Of a DNA stretch of 6,686 bases, positions 1-5,439 are shown one piece after another. The DNA comes from Peptococcaceae bacterium BRH_c23 (GTDB lineage Bacteria; Bacillota_B; Desulfitobacteriia; Desulfitobacteriales; Desulfitobacteriaceae). The stretch is from assembly GCA_000961805.1 (NCBI GenBank), contig LADV01000220.1, positions 1-6,686 of the forward strand, read 5' to 3'. Made by a program: the position numbers and the translations under genes. How positions within the stretch are numbered: position 1 is the stretch's first letter; each line of letters opens with the position of its first letter. A model generated the notes under the pieces. It ran no database searches. It was not told the DNA's origin and saw only the letters and a program-made list of their open reading frames with translations.

Positions 1-199
1 TACTCCCCCCGTCGGGGAAGAGAGGCCAAATGGTGCACCGGTGCAACATTTGATTTTAACTCCATGTACACGGTTTTTGACGCCAAAGGCTGTTTTTTCA
101 TGCACATATTAATTAAGAAACTACCCGTAAACCCTTGCAAAGTCTTGACTTTTCGATAAATTAGCAAGCCCTAAGTAAAGAAATATCCTAAAAATATAG
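1..199. other. Unassigned left edge, possible worn insertion-sequence end
   Basis: No gene can be called. Several frames are open and run off the left edge: plus frame 1 to a TAA at 157-159, plus frame 2 to about 110, and a minus-strand frame over roughly 160-1. None has a recognised domain or a ribosome binding site. The visible structure is two GGTGCA copies (32-37 and 40-45) forming a perfect 12-bp palindrome TGCACCGGTGCA at 34-45. GGTGCA-type motifs remind me of the non-coding 3' ends of IS21-family elements, but that is recollection and no transposase or matching second end is visible here. Confidence 0.25.
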
Positions 200-239
200 A
201 CTCCTGTCGTAGATTACAAATATGATCTACAACAGGAGT
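200..239 (-). terminator. Stem-loop terminator of the small winged-helix gene
   Basis: A 15-bp inverted repeat pairs 200-214 with 225-239 around a 10-base loop. The single mismatch (C208 against A231 in the plus strand) becomes a G-U wobble in minus-strand RNA, so the stem is continuous only in that transcript. It lies 44 bases past the stop of the minus-strand gene ending at 284. A weak U-rich stretch (TCTATATTTTT) follows on the minus strand. This fits an intrinsic terminator for that gene, although the U-tract is interrupted. Confidence 0.65.
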
Positions 240-283
240 TTATTTCATATCATCTTATTTGAAAAAATCGAACAAGATTATAT

Positions 284-463
284 TCAGTTAGAAGGTTGCC
301 ATTTGCATCGCACAGGAGAAATAATAGTATTTTCCTTTTTCAATTCTTTAAATGCATTATCAATTTCCTTACGGTCCAGTCCGGTTAATTTCTCAATTTC
401 TCCCGCACTCACAGGTTTTCCTGCATCCCTCATTGCTTTCAGTACATCTTCTTTAATACTCAT
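284..463 (-). CDS. Small winged-helix (HTH) DNA-binding protein, 59 aa
   Basis: Starts with ATG at 463-461 (minus strand) and ends with TGA at 284-286. The protein begins MSIKEDVLKAMRDAGKPVSA and ends KWQPSN. The order is a first helix (VLKAMRDA), a segment typical of the turn into the second helix (GKPVSAGEIEKLTGL), a recognition-type helix (DRKEIDNAFKELKKEN) and a short basic beta-wing (TIISPVRCKW). This is the minimal winged-helix arrangement seen in MarR/DprA-type domains, with no room for an effector or dimerisation domain. An AAAGGGATG ribosome binding site lies just upstream. An upstream ATG at 473 stops after six codons, which fixes the start. It has its own terminator and appears monocistronic. 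A DNA-binding regulatory role is inferred from the fold; its target is unknown. Confidence 0.75.
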   Translation of the reverse strand: MSIKEDVLKAMRDAGKPVSAGEIEKLTGLDRKEIDNAFKELKKENTIISPVRCKWQPSN

Positions 464-784
464 ATTTAATCATCCCTTTCAAAACCTTGATTATTATTTA
501 CCTTTTCATTGTAATTTAAGTTGCACAGAATTGCATCCTTCTTAACAAAAAATGCAATCGCTCATTTTGTATTATTCACTTTTTGAAAGCATATATCCTA
601 CTGCCAATTCCCACAAGAGCTATTATTTTCATGGCACTACCTTGATTGTTTTAATATGTTTGCCACTAGAAATTATTCTAATAGAAAATCTATTTCTGTG
701 GATTTTTTCTAAGGATCAATTTATAGGATAAGAATTCCTTTAAAGGGCAATATACAAAGGGATTAGACAATGAGGTATTTATAT
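464..784. other. Divergent intergenic region, little recognised
   Basis: This A+T-rich spacer lies between the minus-strand winged-helix gene and the plus-strand DUF2382 gene, so it should hold two divergent promoters. I found no convincing -35/-10 pair for either. The only clear structure is a 15-bp palindrome at 680-694 (AATAGA-AAA-TCTATT), which could be an operator or be chance in such A+T-rich DNA. No protein-like open frame with a ribosome binding site was seen on either strand. Confidence 0.4.
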
Positions 785-1263
785 ATGGGCATATTAAATG
801 ATATTTTTGGAACTGGAAATGAAAATGAAAAAGAAGTTGATGATGAGACTAGAAAAGAACTAGTGCTGACGATGCAAAGCTTCTTCTCCGCAAAGAAGAG
901 CTTAATATTGACAAAAACATGGTACAAACAGGTGGGGTAGAGCTTAGCAAGGAAATCATTGAAGAACAACGAAGTGTCGATATTCCTGTAACACGTGAAG
1001 AAATAGTTATTGAGAGAAGAACCTTAAACAATGAACAAAGTGATTCACCTATAACTGACAAAGAAACCATACGGATTCCGGTCAGTGAAGAGAGAGTTGT
1101 AGTCGATAAATATACCGTAGTAACGGGTGAAGTTTCAGCTCACAAAAATATTATTGAAGATACCAAGCATATAGATGAAACCCTTAAACGAGAAGAAGCT
1201 CGGATAAATAAATTTGGTAACCCCGATGTAATCGAGGGTGTAACTGATCATCCTTTACATTGA
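785..1263 (+). pseudogene. DUF2382 (YsnF/AvaK-type) stress protein gene, frameshifted
   Basis: The intended start is ATG at 785, preceded by a TGAGGT ribosome binding site at 8 bases, giving MGILNDIFGTGNENEKEVDD. After ...ETRKEL this frame drifts into unrelated sequence and stops at 938-940. The DUF2382 domain continues in the -1 frame as SADDAKLLLRKEEL, then NIDKNMVQTGGVELSKE, VDIPVTREEIVIERR, IRIPVSEERVVVDKY and HIDETLKREEARINKFG, to TGA at 1261. Adding one base near 860-862 (GAACTAAGT instead of GAACTAGT) would restore a single frame of about 160 residues. DUF2382 proteins are general-stress or surface-associated proteins of unknown biochemistry. The gene could still yield a 114-residue protein from ATG 919, which overlaps the upstream frame, but no ribosome binding site supports this. 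The alternatives are true decay and a sequencing error. Confidence 0.7.
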
Positions 1264-1330
1264 AGAAACATTAAAGCGGGAGGAATCTAATGTAAAGTTT
1301 TCTGGGTCCCTAAAGGTCAGAGACGAATAA
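1244..1330 (+). pseudogene. Second C-terminal DUF2382 motif, out of frame
   Basis: Directly after the DUF2382 domain, the +1 frame reads YIEETLKREESNVKFSGSLK, then VRDE, with a stop at 1328-1330. This parallels HIDETLKREEARINKFGNPD in the preceding domain. The two segments are clearly related in protein but diverged in DNA, so the duplication is old. If one T were removed from the CCTTTAC stretch at 1252-1258, the upstream frame would read straight into this segment. I read it as the true C-terminus of the same gene, cut off by a second frameshift, and not as a separate gene. Confidence 0.55.
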
Positions 1331-1339
1331 CCCTTCACT

Positions 1340-2182
1340 TTAGCCGAGATGGTTAGGGGTCTTATGGGGGATTCCTTTAGTTTGGATAAACCAATCTATT
1401 AATTGGCGGGCTATACTTCCTGTGCTAGGTATCAGCGGAAGTTGATCGGCAGTATACCATCCTGCATCCAAGATTTCTCTTTGATCAATATTTAAATCCC
1501 CACTATCGTACTCAGCTGTAAAACCTACCATCAGTGAATCGGGAAACGGCCACGGCTGGCTACTAAAGTATTTTATGTTTTTGACTTTTAGGCCCACTTC
1601 CTCTTCGACTTCCCTTTGCACGCACTCCTCAAATGTTTCTCCTGGCTCCACAAAACCAGCCAAAACACTATAGAAAGCAGTTTGGAAACGACTCCCCCTA
1701 GCCAACAAAATTTCTTGTCCCCTAGTGATAGCCACGATAATGGCTGGAGAAATCCTTGGATAATTGACAAATCCACAAGAAGGACAAAGTTTTGCCCTTT
1801 CATCCTTTTTATTTTCTGTCTGCGTTCCGCATCGGCTACAATACTGATGGTTACGATCCCAATGCATAATTTGATTAGCCCTGCCCACCAAGGAAAACAA
1901 ATCGGCCGGAATCTGATCAAGTAACCTCCTCAAGTCGCAAAATGACATACCTTCTGGTATCATCGTATCCGGGGAAAGTTCAGCAGCATAACAAGAGCGC
2001 CCGTCCACCTGACCAATATATTGTCTCCGAACTGTCTTTATCTCTAACTTATATAGATCAATGTCAGGCAGAGCAAACTTACCTTCATTTTCTAAGACAA
2101 GAAACTTGTTCTTTTTGAACAACAACCAATATATCGTTGCATCCTCTTTCTCCTGGCCATCGAATCCTGGTTCAAAAAACAC
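1340..2182 (-). CDS. nudC: NAD(H) diphosphatase NudC (Nudix hydrolase)
   Basis: A 280-residue protein that hydrolyses NADH/NAD+ to NMN(H) and AMP, and in other bacteria also removes NAD caps from RNA; it is expected to be cytosolic. It has the full family order: an N-terminal NUDIX-like region (about 1-100), a zinc ribbon with C115-x2-C118 and C133-x2-C136, and a Nudix domain. The Nudix box is complete: G176, E182, R190-E191, E194-E195 and G197. The NADH-pyrophosphatase signature SQPWPFPDS at 208-216 follows the box and separates NudC from other Nudix enzymes. Length is slightly above the 257 residues of the E. coli enzyme. The start is GTG at 2182-2180 with AGAGG 7 bases upstream; an ATG in that leader is out of frame and stops after five codons. 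It appears to be a single gene, and no terminator is evident downstream where it converges on the DUF2382 gene. Confidence 0.95.
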   Translation of the reverse strand: MFFEPGFDGQEKEDATIYWLLFKKNKFLVLENEGKFALPDIDLYKLEIKTVRRQYIGQVDGRSCYAAELSPDTMIPEGMSFCDLRRLLDQIPADLFSLVGRANQIMHWDRNHQYCSRCGTQTENKKDERAKLCPSCGFVNYPRISPAIIVAITRGQEILLARGSRFQTAFYSVLAGFVEPGETFEECVQREVEEEVGLKVKNIKYFSSQPWPFPDSLMVGFTAEYDSGDLNIDQREILDAGWYTADQLPLIPSTGSIARQLIDWFIQTKGIPHKTPNHLG

Positions 2183-2361
2183 GAGGCATCCTCTTTTCTC
2201 CTTATGAAATCTGGCAATTCATATCAATAGCTTTTTCCAACTGCTTAGTTTTTAGCAAGCAATCAGTCGCTAATTAGTATTGGTACTTGAGCCTTCACTT
2301 GATTATCATAATTGAGATTGGAATAAATAAACAACTACGCAATTTAGCAAAGAGTTAGACA

Positions 2362-2393
2362 ACCCCACCTCAATTAAGAAGTGGGGTGTTTTT
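2362..2393. terminator. Intrinsic terminator between panE-like gene and nudC
   Basis: A 10-bp stem pairs ACCCCACCTC (2362-2371) with GAAGTGGGGT (2378-2387) around an AATTAA loop. The single mismatch becomes a G-U pair in minus-strand RNA. It begins 12 bases past the stop of the minus-strand reductase gene, which fits a terminator for it. The best U-tract (TTTTT at 2389-2393) follows on the plus strand, where no gene ends, so it may work in both directions. Confidence 0.7.
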
Positions 2394-2398
2394 AATAC

Positions 2399-3316
2399 CT
2401 AAAAGTCCTTTTCTAGCTCTTGTACTTTTTGATAGAGCCATTCATTGATCGGGGTTGGCACATGATATTGTTTTCCCAAGGCGATGACTGTTCCTGAAAA
2501 AAGCCCTACCTCTGTATTTCTGTTTGCTGCCATATCTTGACGCATAGAAGGCATACCCAACGGATTTAACTTGGCTAGGACATTTAACCAATAGGCTAAA
2601 TCTGATTCGCCTAAATTTATACCCACCTTTTGCGAGAGGGCGATAACTTCCCTCATCGCAGCGATCATAACATTTCTAGACTCACCTTCTATTTGAATAC
2701 CGCCATAATTCGTTGAAAACACTGCTACTGTCTGATTTACTCCTGTATTTAACATGAATTTTCCCCACAACCGATGATCCATATCTTTCGGAACTTCATA
2801 GGGAAAATCAAGGTTATTTAAAAAGTCTGCCACAGAAGTTACTTTCTCAGACCATACCGTATTCTCTTTCTCGCCAAAGCATATCATTCCCATGTTCTTA
2901 TAGGTCAACTTGTTTTCAATCTTGACTGCATCCATTCCTTGCGCTACGCAATAAAGCATTTTTTCCATTCCAAAGGTTTTGCCAATAATTTCTTCACTGG
3001 AAATTCCATTAAGTGCCGAAAGTATAATTGTATGATCTCCGACTTGATGCCTTGCGTCTTCAATCGCCTGCTGTAATTGATTAAATTTTACACAGAAAAA
3101 TAATAAATCTACAGGTTTTTGCTCGCTTTCAGGTAAAACATAATTAAAATCGAAACGCTCACCATTACAATAGATACCATTCTGCTCATATCTTTGCTTA
3201 CGGCTTGGATTTACAATAACACGAACATCATCTTTGGGTAACCTCTCAGAAAAATGCTTTGCAAACAATATTCCTAAAGCTCCTAAGCCTATAATTGAAA
3301 CAGTTTTAATCGTCAT
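2399..3316 (-). CDS. panE: Ketopantoate reductase family protein (PanE/ApbA)
   Basis: A 305-residue NADPH-dependent 2-dehydropantoate 2-reductase family member; PanE of E. coli has 303 residues. The known reaction reduces ketopantoate to pantoate for pantothenate and coenzyme A. The N-terminal Rossmann domain starts with the dinucleotide loop G10-L-G12-A-L-G15, followed by VKFNQ with K76 at the usual cofactor/substrate lysine. The C-terminal helical domain has WGKFMLNTGVNQ with K186 as the expected catalytic lysine and N190/N194 as substrate contacts. It also has SMRQDM (257-262) and E269, matching the family's Ser and Glu positions. All key residues appear present. The ATG start has GGGGAG 10 bases upstream. 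It has its own promoter and terminator. No other pantothenate gene is nearby, so a paralogous 2-oxoacid reductase acting on another substrate remains possible. Confidence 0.88.
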   Translation of the reverse strand: MTIKTVSIIGLGALGILFAKHFSERLPKDDVRVIVNPSRKQRYEQNGIYCNGERFDFNYVLPESEQKPVDLLFFCVKFNQLQQAIEDARHQVGDHTIILSALNGISSEEIIGKTFGMEKMLYCVAQGMDAVKIENKLTYKNMGMICFGEKENTVWSEKVTSVADFLNNLDFPYEVPKDMDHRLWGKFMLNTGVNQTVAVFSTNYGGIQIEGESRNVMIAAMREVIALSQKVGINLGESDLAYWLNVLAKLNPLGMPSMRQDMAANRNTEVGLFSGTVIALGKQYHVPTPINEWLYQKVQELEKDF

Positions 3317-3362
3317 CTTCCAAGTTCTCCCCTTGCCTCTTTTGAATGTAAAACTAAGTTTA

Positions 3363-3392
3363 ATTGTACCACTTCATTTAACGTAAAGTGAA
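3363..3392 (-). promoter_or_regulatory. Sigma-A type promoter of the panE-like gene
   Basis: On the minus strand, TTCACT (3392-3387) and TACAAT (3368-3363) are separated by 18 bases, and TGG immediately before the -10 makes it an extended -10 (TGn). It lies in the 89-base gap between the PPC gene and the reductase gene, giving a leader of about 40 bases. A short CACTT/AAGTG dyad sits between the two elements. This suggests the reductase gene is not simply co-transcribed with the PPC gene. Confidence 0.5.
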
Positions 3393-3405
3393 AGAACCTC
3401 GCCTT

Positions 3406-3849
3406 TTATAAATCCAATAGCTCAAAACCAGTAATAGGGTCGATTTTTCTTCGTGCCGTTGAATTTTTAAGTTCAAAAATTACTACTTCACCAATATGCC
3501 AGATTATGACACCTTCCCCTGTACACCCTGTAACCGTGTCTCTATTCCGCCCAAAAGCGGAGTGTAGGTGTAGTTTTGGAACCTTGTCTTCGTTAAGAAA
3601 CAAAGTTCCAATACCTACAGCCTCGCTTGTTCCCAACAATTCTTCAACCATCTTGCGTGGCTTCTCGGCAGTACCATCCTCAGGCCCTACCACAACTTTG
3701 CTGTATGTGTCAGCACCGCCTAGAAAGTGTAAAATTGCAGAGTCAATTTGGTGTGTCTTTGCAAATTCTTCAATAATGTCTGGTATTCTATCCCCATGTT
3801 CTAGTCTTAATATGAAAACTCTACCCAAGTTTGCCTCTGAATACTTCAT
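3406..3849 (-). CDS. PPC/DUF296-domain protein
   Basis: A 147-residue single-domain protein of the PPC (plant and prokaryote conserved, DUF296) family. Family members form trimers; plant versions sit beside AT-hook DNA-binding motifs, while bacterial stand-alone versions have no established function. The fold is covered from GRVFILRLEHGDRIPDIIEE (residues 9-28), through DSAILHFLGGADTY (36-49), to the core LHLHSAFGR (93-101) and GCTGEGVIIWHIGEVVIFEL (108-127). The HxH pair H94/H96 matches the putative metal site; the third histidine often seen in a GGH motif is replaced by G108-C109-T110. No AT-hook is present. A strong GGGGAGAGGA ribosome binding site precedes the ATG. Its start overlaps the stop of a small upstream ORF by ATGA, so the two are probably translationally coupled. 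Confidence 0.85.
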   Translation of the reverse strand: MKYSEANLGRVFILRLEHGDRIPDIIEEFAKTHQIDSAILHFLGGADTYSKVVVGPEDGTAEKPRKMVEELLGTSEAVGIGTLFLNEDKVPKLHLHSAFGRNRDTVTGCTGEGVIIWHIGEVVIFELKNSTARRKIDPITGFELLDL

Positions 3850-3974
3850 AGTCCTCTCCCCTTCTCGTCAGCAGATCCGTTATTAACGACAACCCCAAAC
3901 ATCATCATTTGTATATATTCAGTCACTAATTCCCCACAGTCGAAGAGCAAATATTCATTCCCATGTTGCGGCAT
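3846..3974 (-). CDS. Small protein, 42 aa, coupled to the PPC gene
   Basis: ATG at 3974-3972 is preceded by a good GAGGTG site at about 6 bases. The frame runs 42 codons to TGA at 3848-3846, overlapping the PPC start codon as ATGA. The product begins MPQHGNEYLLFDCGELVTEY and continues IQMMMFGVVVNNGSADEKGR. The first half is acidic, the middle is hydrophobic (about residues 21-30) but too short for a confident membrane segment, and the tail is polar. I recognise no family. The ribosome binding site, the lack of other genes in the leader and the 4-base overlap argue for real translation. It may be a small protein partner or a leader whose translation controls the PPC gene. Coding status is inferred, not proven. 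Confidence 0.5.
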   Translation of the reverse strand: MPQHGNEYLLFDCGELVTEYIQMMMFGVVVNNGSADEKGRGL

Positions 3975-4147
3975 TTTTGCACCTCATTATTTTAAATTAT
4001 CTAGCCAGTATTTTGTTAGTAATGCCTTATTGAGTGTTTCAGAGATTTCTCAAAATTATTTTACACATTCCCTAAACCCAAGTGTTCTTCAAAAGTTGCA
4101 AAATACCTCCAAACCGTACACATAAAAAACACTAATTCAGCAATGCA
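3975..4147. other. Leader/intergenic region upstream of the PPC unit
   Basis: This A+T-rich spacer should carry the minus-strand promoter for the small-protein/PPC unit. Weak matches such as TTACTA followed by GATAAT are present at 15-bp spacing, which is too short to call a promoter with confidence. No protein-like frame with a ribosome binding site was found on either strand. Confidence 0.3.
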
Positions 4148-4300
4148 ATGTCTCACGCAATCCGAAGATATGTTCGAATGCTAAACGAGCCCAAATGGGC
4201 CCGTTTCTCACATGATCCCCTATCTGCTCAGAGCAAGCTGGCAGCTCCAGAAGCCACAACTTCGTACCTCTTTGGAATGATTGAATTGATAATAGATTAG
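4148..4300 (+). CDS. Possible small hypothetical protein, 50 aa
   Basis: An ATG-to-TAG frame of 50 codons begins MSHAIRRYVRMLNEPKWARF, continues SHDPLSAQSKLAAPEATTSY and ends LFGMIELIID. The composition is protein-like: a basic N-terminal helix, a polar middle and a hydrophobic end. I recognise no family and see no ribosome binding site. It may be a chance frame or a fragment of a lost gene. Its stop codon lies in the left arm of the 20-bp inverted repeat shared with the convergent DUF2935 gene, which is the usual place for a real gene end. An inverted repeat at 4183-4206 lies inside it, which argues somewhat against coding. Confidence 0.25.
   Translation: MSHAIRRYVRMLNEPKWARFSHDPLSAQSKLAAPEATTSYLFGMIELIID
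4183..4206. repeat. GC-rich inverted repeat, terminator-like
   Basis: AAACGAGCCCA (4183-4193) pairs with TGGGCCCGTTT (4196-4206), 10 of 11 positions matching; the odd pair is a G-U wobble in minus-strand RNA. The shape resembles an intrinsic terminator with A and U tracts inside the arms. It lies about 130 bases past the end of the minus-strand DUF2935 gene and could be a second terminator for it. No long U-tract follows on either strand. Confidence 0.45.
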
Positions 4301-4339
4301 GACCTGGTCTAGTTACCTGCCAGGTCCTAATCTATTATC
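4288..4339. terminator. Perfect 20-bp inverted repeat at the DUF2935 gene end
   Basis: 4288-4307 and 4320-4339 are exact reverse complements (20 of 20) around a 12-base loop. The core is GGACCTGG/CCAGGTCC, extended by A+T-rich arms. The right arm contains the stop codon of the minus-strand DUF2935 gene (4337-4335); the left arm contains the TAG of the possible plus-strand ORF. Such a stem would stop or stabilise transcripts arriving from either side. Neither strand has a U-tract after it, so it may be a 3'-end stabilising stem or a repeat element instead of a classical terminator. Confidence 0.6.
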
Positions 4340-5255
4340 CTATCCTATTAAATGCGTTAAGCATCCTCAGATAGTGGTTTGCCTCTCTGAGTATATGATC
4401 AGCAAGCAATGGTAGCGCTGTAATTTTAATTTTACAGCCTAGTATACCTTCAACGCCAGATTGTTTGAAATTCCTAATGGCATTTGTGGTCCTCAAACTG
4501 TTTTTTGTCACTTCGGGCAATCTAGTGATGTTTTCATTGAGAGTAATAGCATCAGCCGTTAGACGGTCAAATTCCTTTCCGAAGCGATGTGCTTTATCAA
4601 ACAACAGCTCTTCGGTAGGATCTAGAAGACCACGTACAAATTTAGCATGTTCACCCATTATTCGATTCCAAAAGGCTTCTTGCTCAACTGCCTCTCGGAC
4701 CAAATTGAAAGGCACCCTGTTTTGGATCTTTTTAAGCGCTTTAAGATAGAAAAGTGCTTCTCTATTTACATGATCAATTAAAAGAGGGTAACTGTGCGAA
4801 AAGCTTTGGCAAGTTAATACGTCTTGGAGAAGGCTTTGTTTAAAATCCGAAATAGCCTGGGTTACCGTTATCGCACTATTGTTCAATGCGACAACCTGAT
4901 CAACTAAAGCTGGATTAATGTTCGAAGTAGCTGCACCACCGATAGCCAGTTCAGCAGTTGTTACATCCTTATCAATTATAATTCCCGTGAAAAACTCAGT
5001 TGCCTTTTCAGCATTTAAAGTATAGTTAGTAATAAATTCACTAGAACTAGCGGCGCGGAGACCAACCTGACCATTTGCTAAGGCAACAGTAGCTTTAAGC
5101 AGATTGGTGGCTTCATTTCTAAATGTAGAGATTATATGGCTTAGATGAATATCCCTCTGGGAGAGGTCTGCTTCAATAAATATTAGATGCTCTTTCATAA
5201 TTCTTAAGAAAAAAAGATTAAGTTCAATTGATGAACGAACAAATTCGTAATTCAT
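4335..5255 (-). CDS. DUF2935 two-lobed helical-bundle protein
   Basis: A 306-residue all-helical protein with two related halves. The first has E11, RIMKEH (18-23) and LLIDHVNREALFYLKAL (158-174). The second has E193, RIMGEHAKFVRGLLDPTEE (198-216) and LLADHILREANHYLRML (283-299). Repetition of E, EH and DHxxRE is typical of DUF2935, found in Bacillus and Clostridia, and resembles a ferritin/hemerythrin-like four-helix bundle that could bind two metals per half. The metal role is an inference; no biochemistry is known to me. The first half carries an extra stretch of about 55 residues (roughly 60-115) lacking in the second. The frame could extend to ATG 5285, but the AAGGGG ribosome binding site lies inside that extension, so I chose ATG 5255 (GTG 5258 is equally spaced). 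No signal peptide is seen. Confidence 0.85.
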   Translation of the reverse strand: MNYEFVRSSIELNLFFLRIMKEHLIFIEADLSQRDIHLSHIISTFRNEATNLLKATVALANGQVGLRAASSSEFITNYTLNAEKATEFFTGIIIDKDVTTAELAIGGAATSNINPALVDQVVALNNSAITVTQAISDFKQSLLQDVLTCQSFSHSYPLLIDHVNREALFYLKALKKIQNRVPFNLVREAVEQEAFWNRIMGEHAKFVRGLLDPTEELLFDKAHRFGKEFDRLTADAITLNENITRLPEVTKNSLRTTNAIRNFKQSGVEGILGCKIKITALPLLADHILREANHYLRMLNAFNRIG

Positions 5256-5285
5256 CACGTAGCATCCCCTTATTACAAAAATCAA

Positions 5286-5314
5286 TAAATTATGTATTCA
5301 TCTTATTCCGCAGT
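5286..5314 (-). promoter_or_regulatory. Possible SigK-like promoter of the DUF2935 gene
   Basis: On the minus strand, CATAATTTA (5294-5286) fits the sporulation sigma-K -10 pattern CATANNNTA, and an AC dinucleotide lies 18 bases upstream (5314-5313), one more than the usual 17. It lies 30 bases before the preferred start. The motif is short and the region A+T-rich, so chance is quite possible. Confidence 0.2.
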
Positions 5315-5367
5315 TTAGGGTTTGAGCCTGCCAGTATCTTTTCAATTATAGAATAACAAGAGAGGGG

Positions 5368-5399
5368 GAAAATAGGGGTCACACAGAAAATAGGGGTCA
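5368..5399. repeat. Tandem 14-bp direct repeat (REP-like flank)
   Basis: GAAAATAGGGGTCA occurs exactly twice, at 5368-5381 and 5386-5399, with a 4-base spacer (18-bp period). The second copy runs into a perfect 10-bp palindrome TCAGGCCTGA (5397-5406). Read on the other strand these are TGACCCCTATTTTC motifs, which I associate with REP/RAYT-type intergenic repeats in clostridial genomes. No transposase is present here, so this would be an orphan copy. Confidence 0.55.
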
Positions 5400-5409
5400 G
5401 GCCTGAAAT

Positions 5410-5439
5410 TTTCCCTTTCCCTTTCCCTTTCCCTTTCCC
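5410..5439. repeat. Five-copy hexamer repeat (TTTCCC)5
   Basis: Five perfect TTTCCC units lie directly after the REP-like repeats. On the minus strand this reads (GGGAAA)5, giving five GGG runs with 3-base loops, which meets the standard G-quadruplex pattern. It lies in the spacer upstream of the DUF2935 gene and is a likely site of length variation by slippage. A short CACAC/GTGTG hairpin follows at 5445-5459. Confidence 0.8.

Noticed and set aside
31..46. Sigma-54 promoter (TGGTGCACCGGTGCAA)
   Set aside because: The GG-to-GC distance is 9 bases instead of the required 10, and no gene follows at the right place.
222..545. Plus-strand 107-codon frame
   Set aside because: It is antisense to the winged-helix gene, starts inside the terminator stem and lacks a ribosome binding site.
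850..870. Programmed -1 frameshifting in the DUF2382 gene
   Set aside because: The local codons AGA-AAA-GAA-CTA offer no good slippery heptamer, and a second indel occurs downstream, so mutation or sequence error is simpler.
763..1070. Minus-strand frames at 763-969 and 849-1070
   Set aside because: They are antisense shadows of the DUF2382 gene, with Ser-rich products and no ribosome binding site.
1588..1924. Minus-strand 1588-1920 and plus-strand 1616-1924 frames
   Set aside because: Both overlap the well-supported nudC coding sequence in other frames and have no domain.
3506..3886. Plus-strand 126-codon frame
   Set aside because: It is antisense to the PPC gene, with Ser/Pro-rich shadow composition.
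4465..4749. Plus-strand 94-codon frame
   Set aside because: It is antisense to the DUF2935 gene and has no ribosome binding site.
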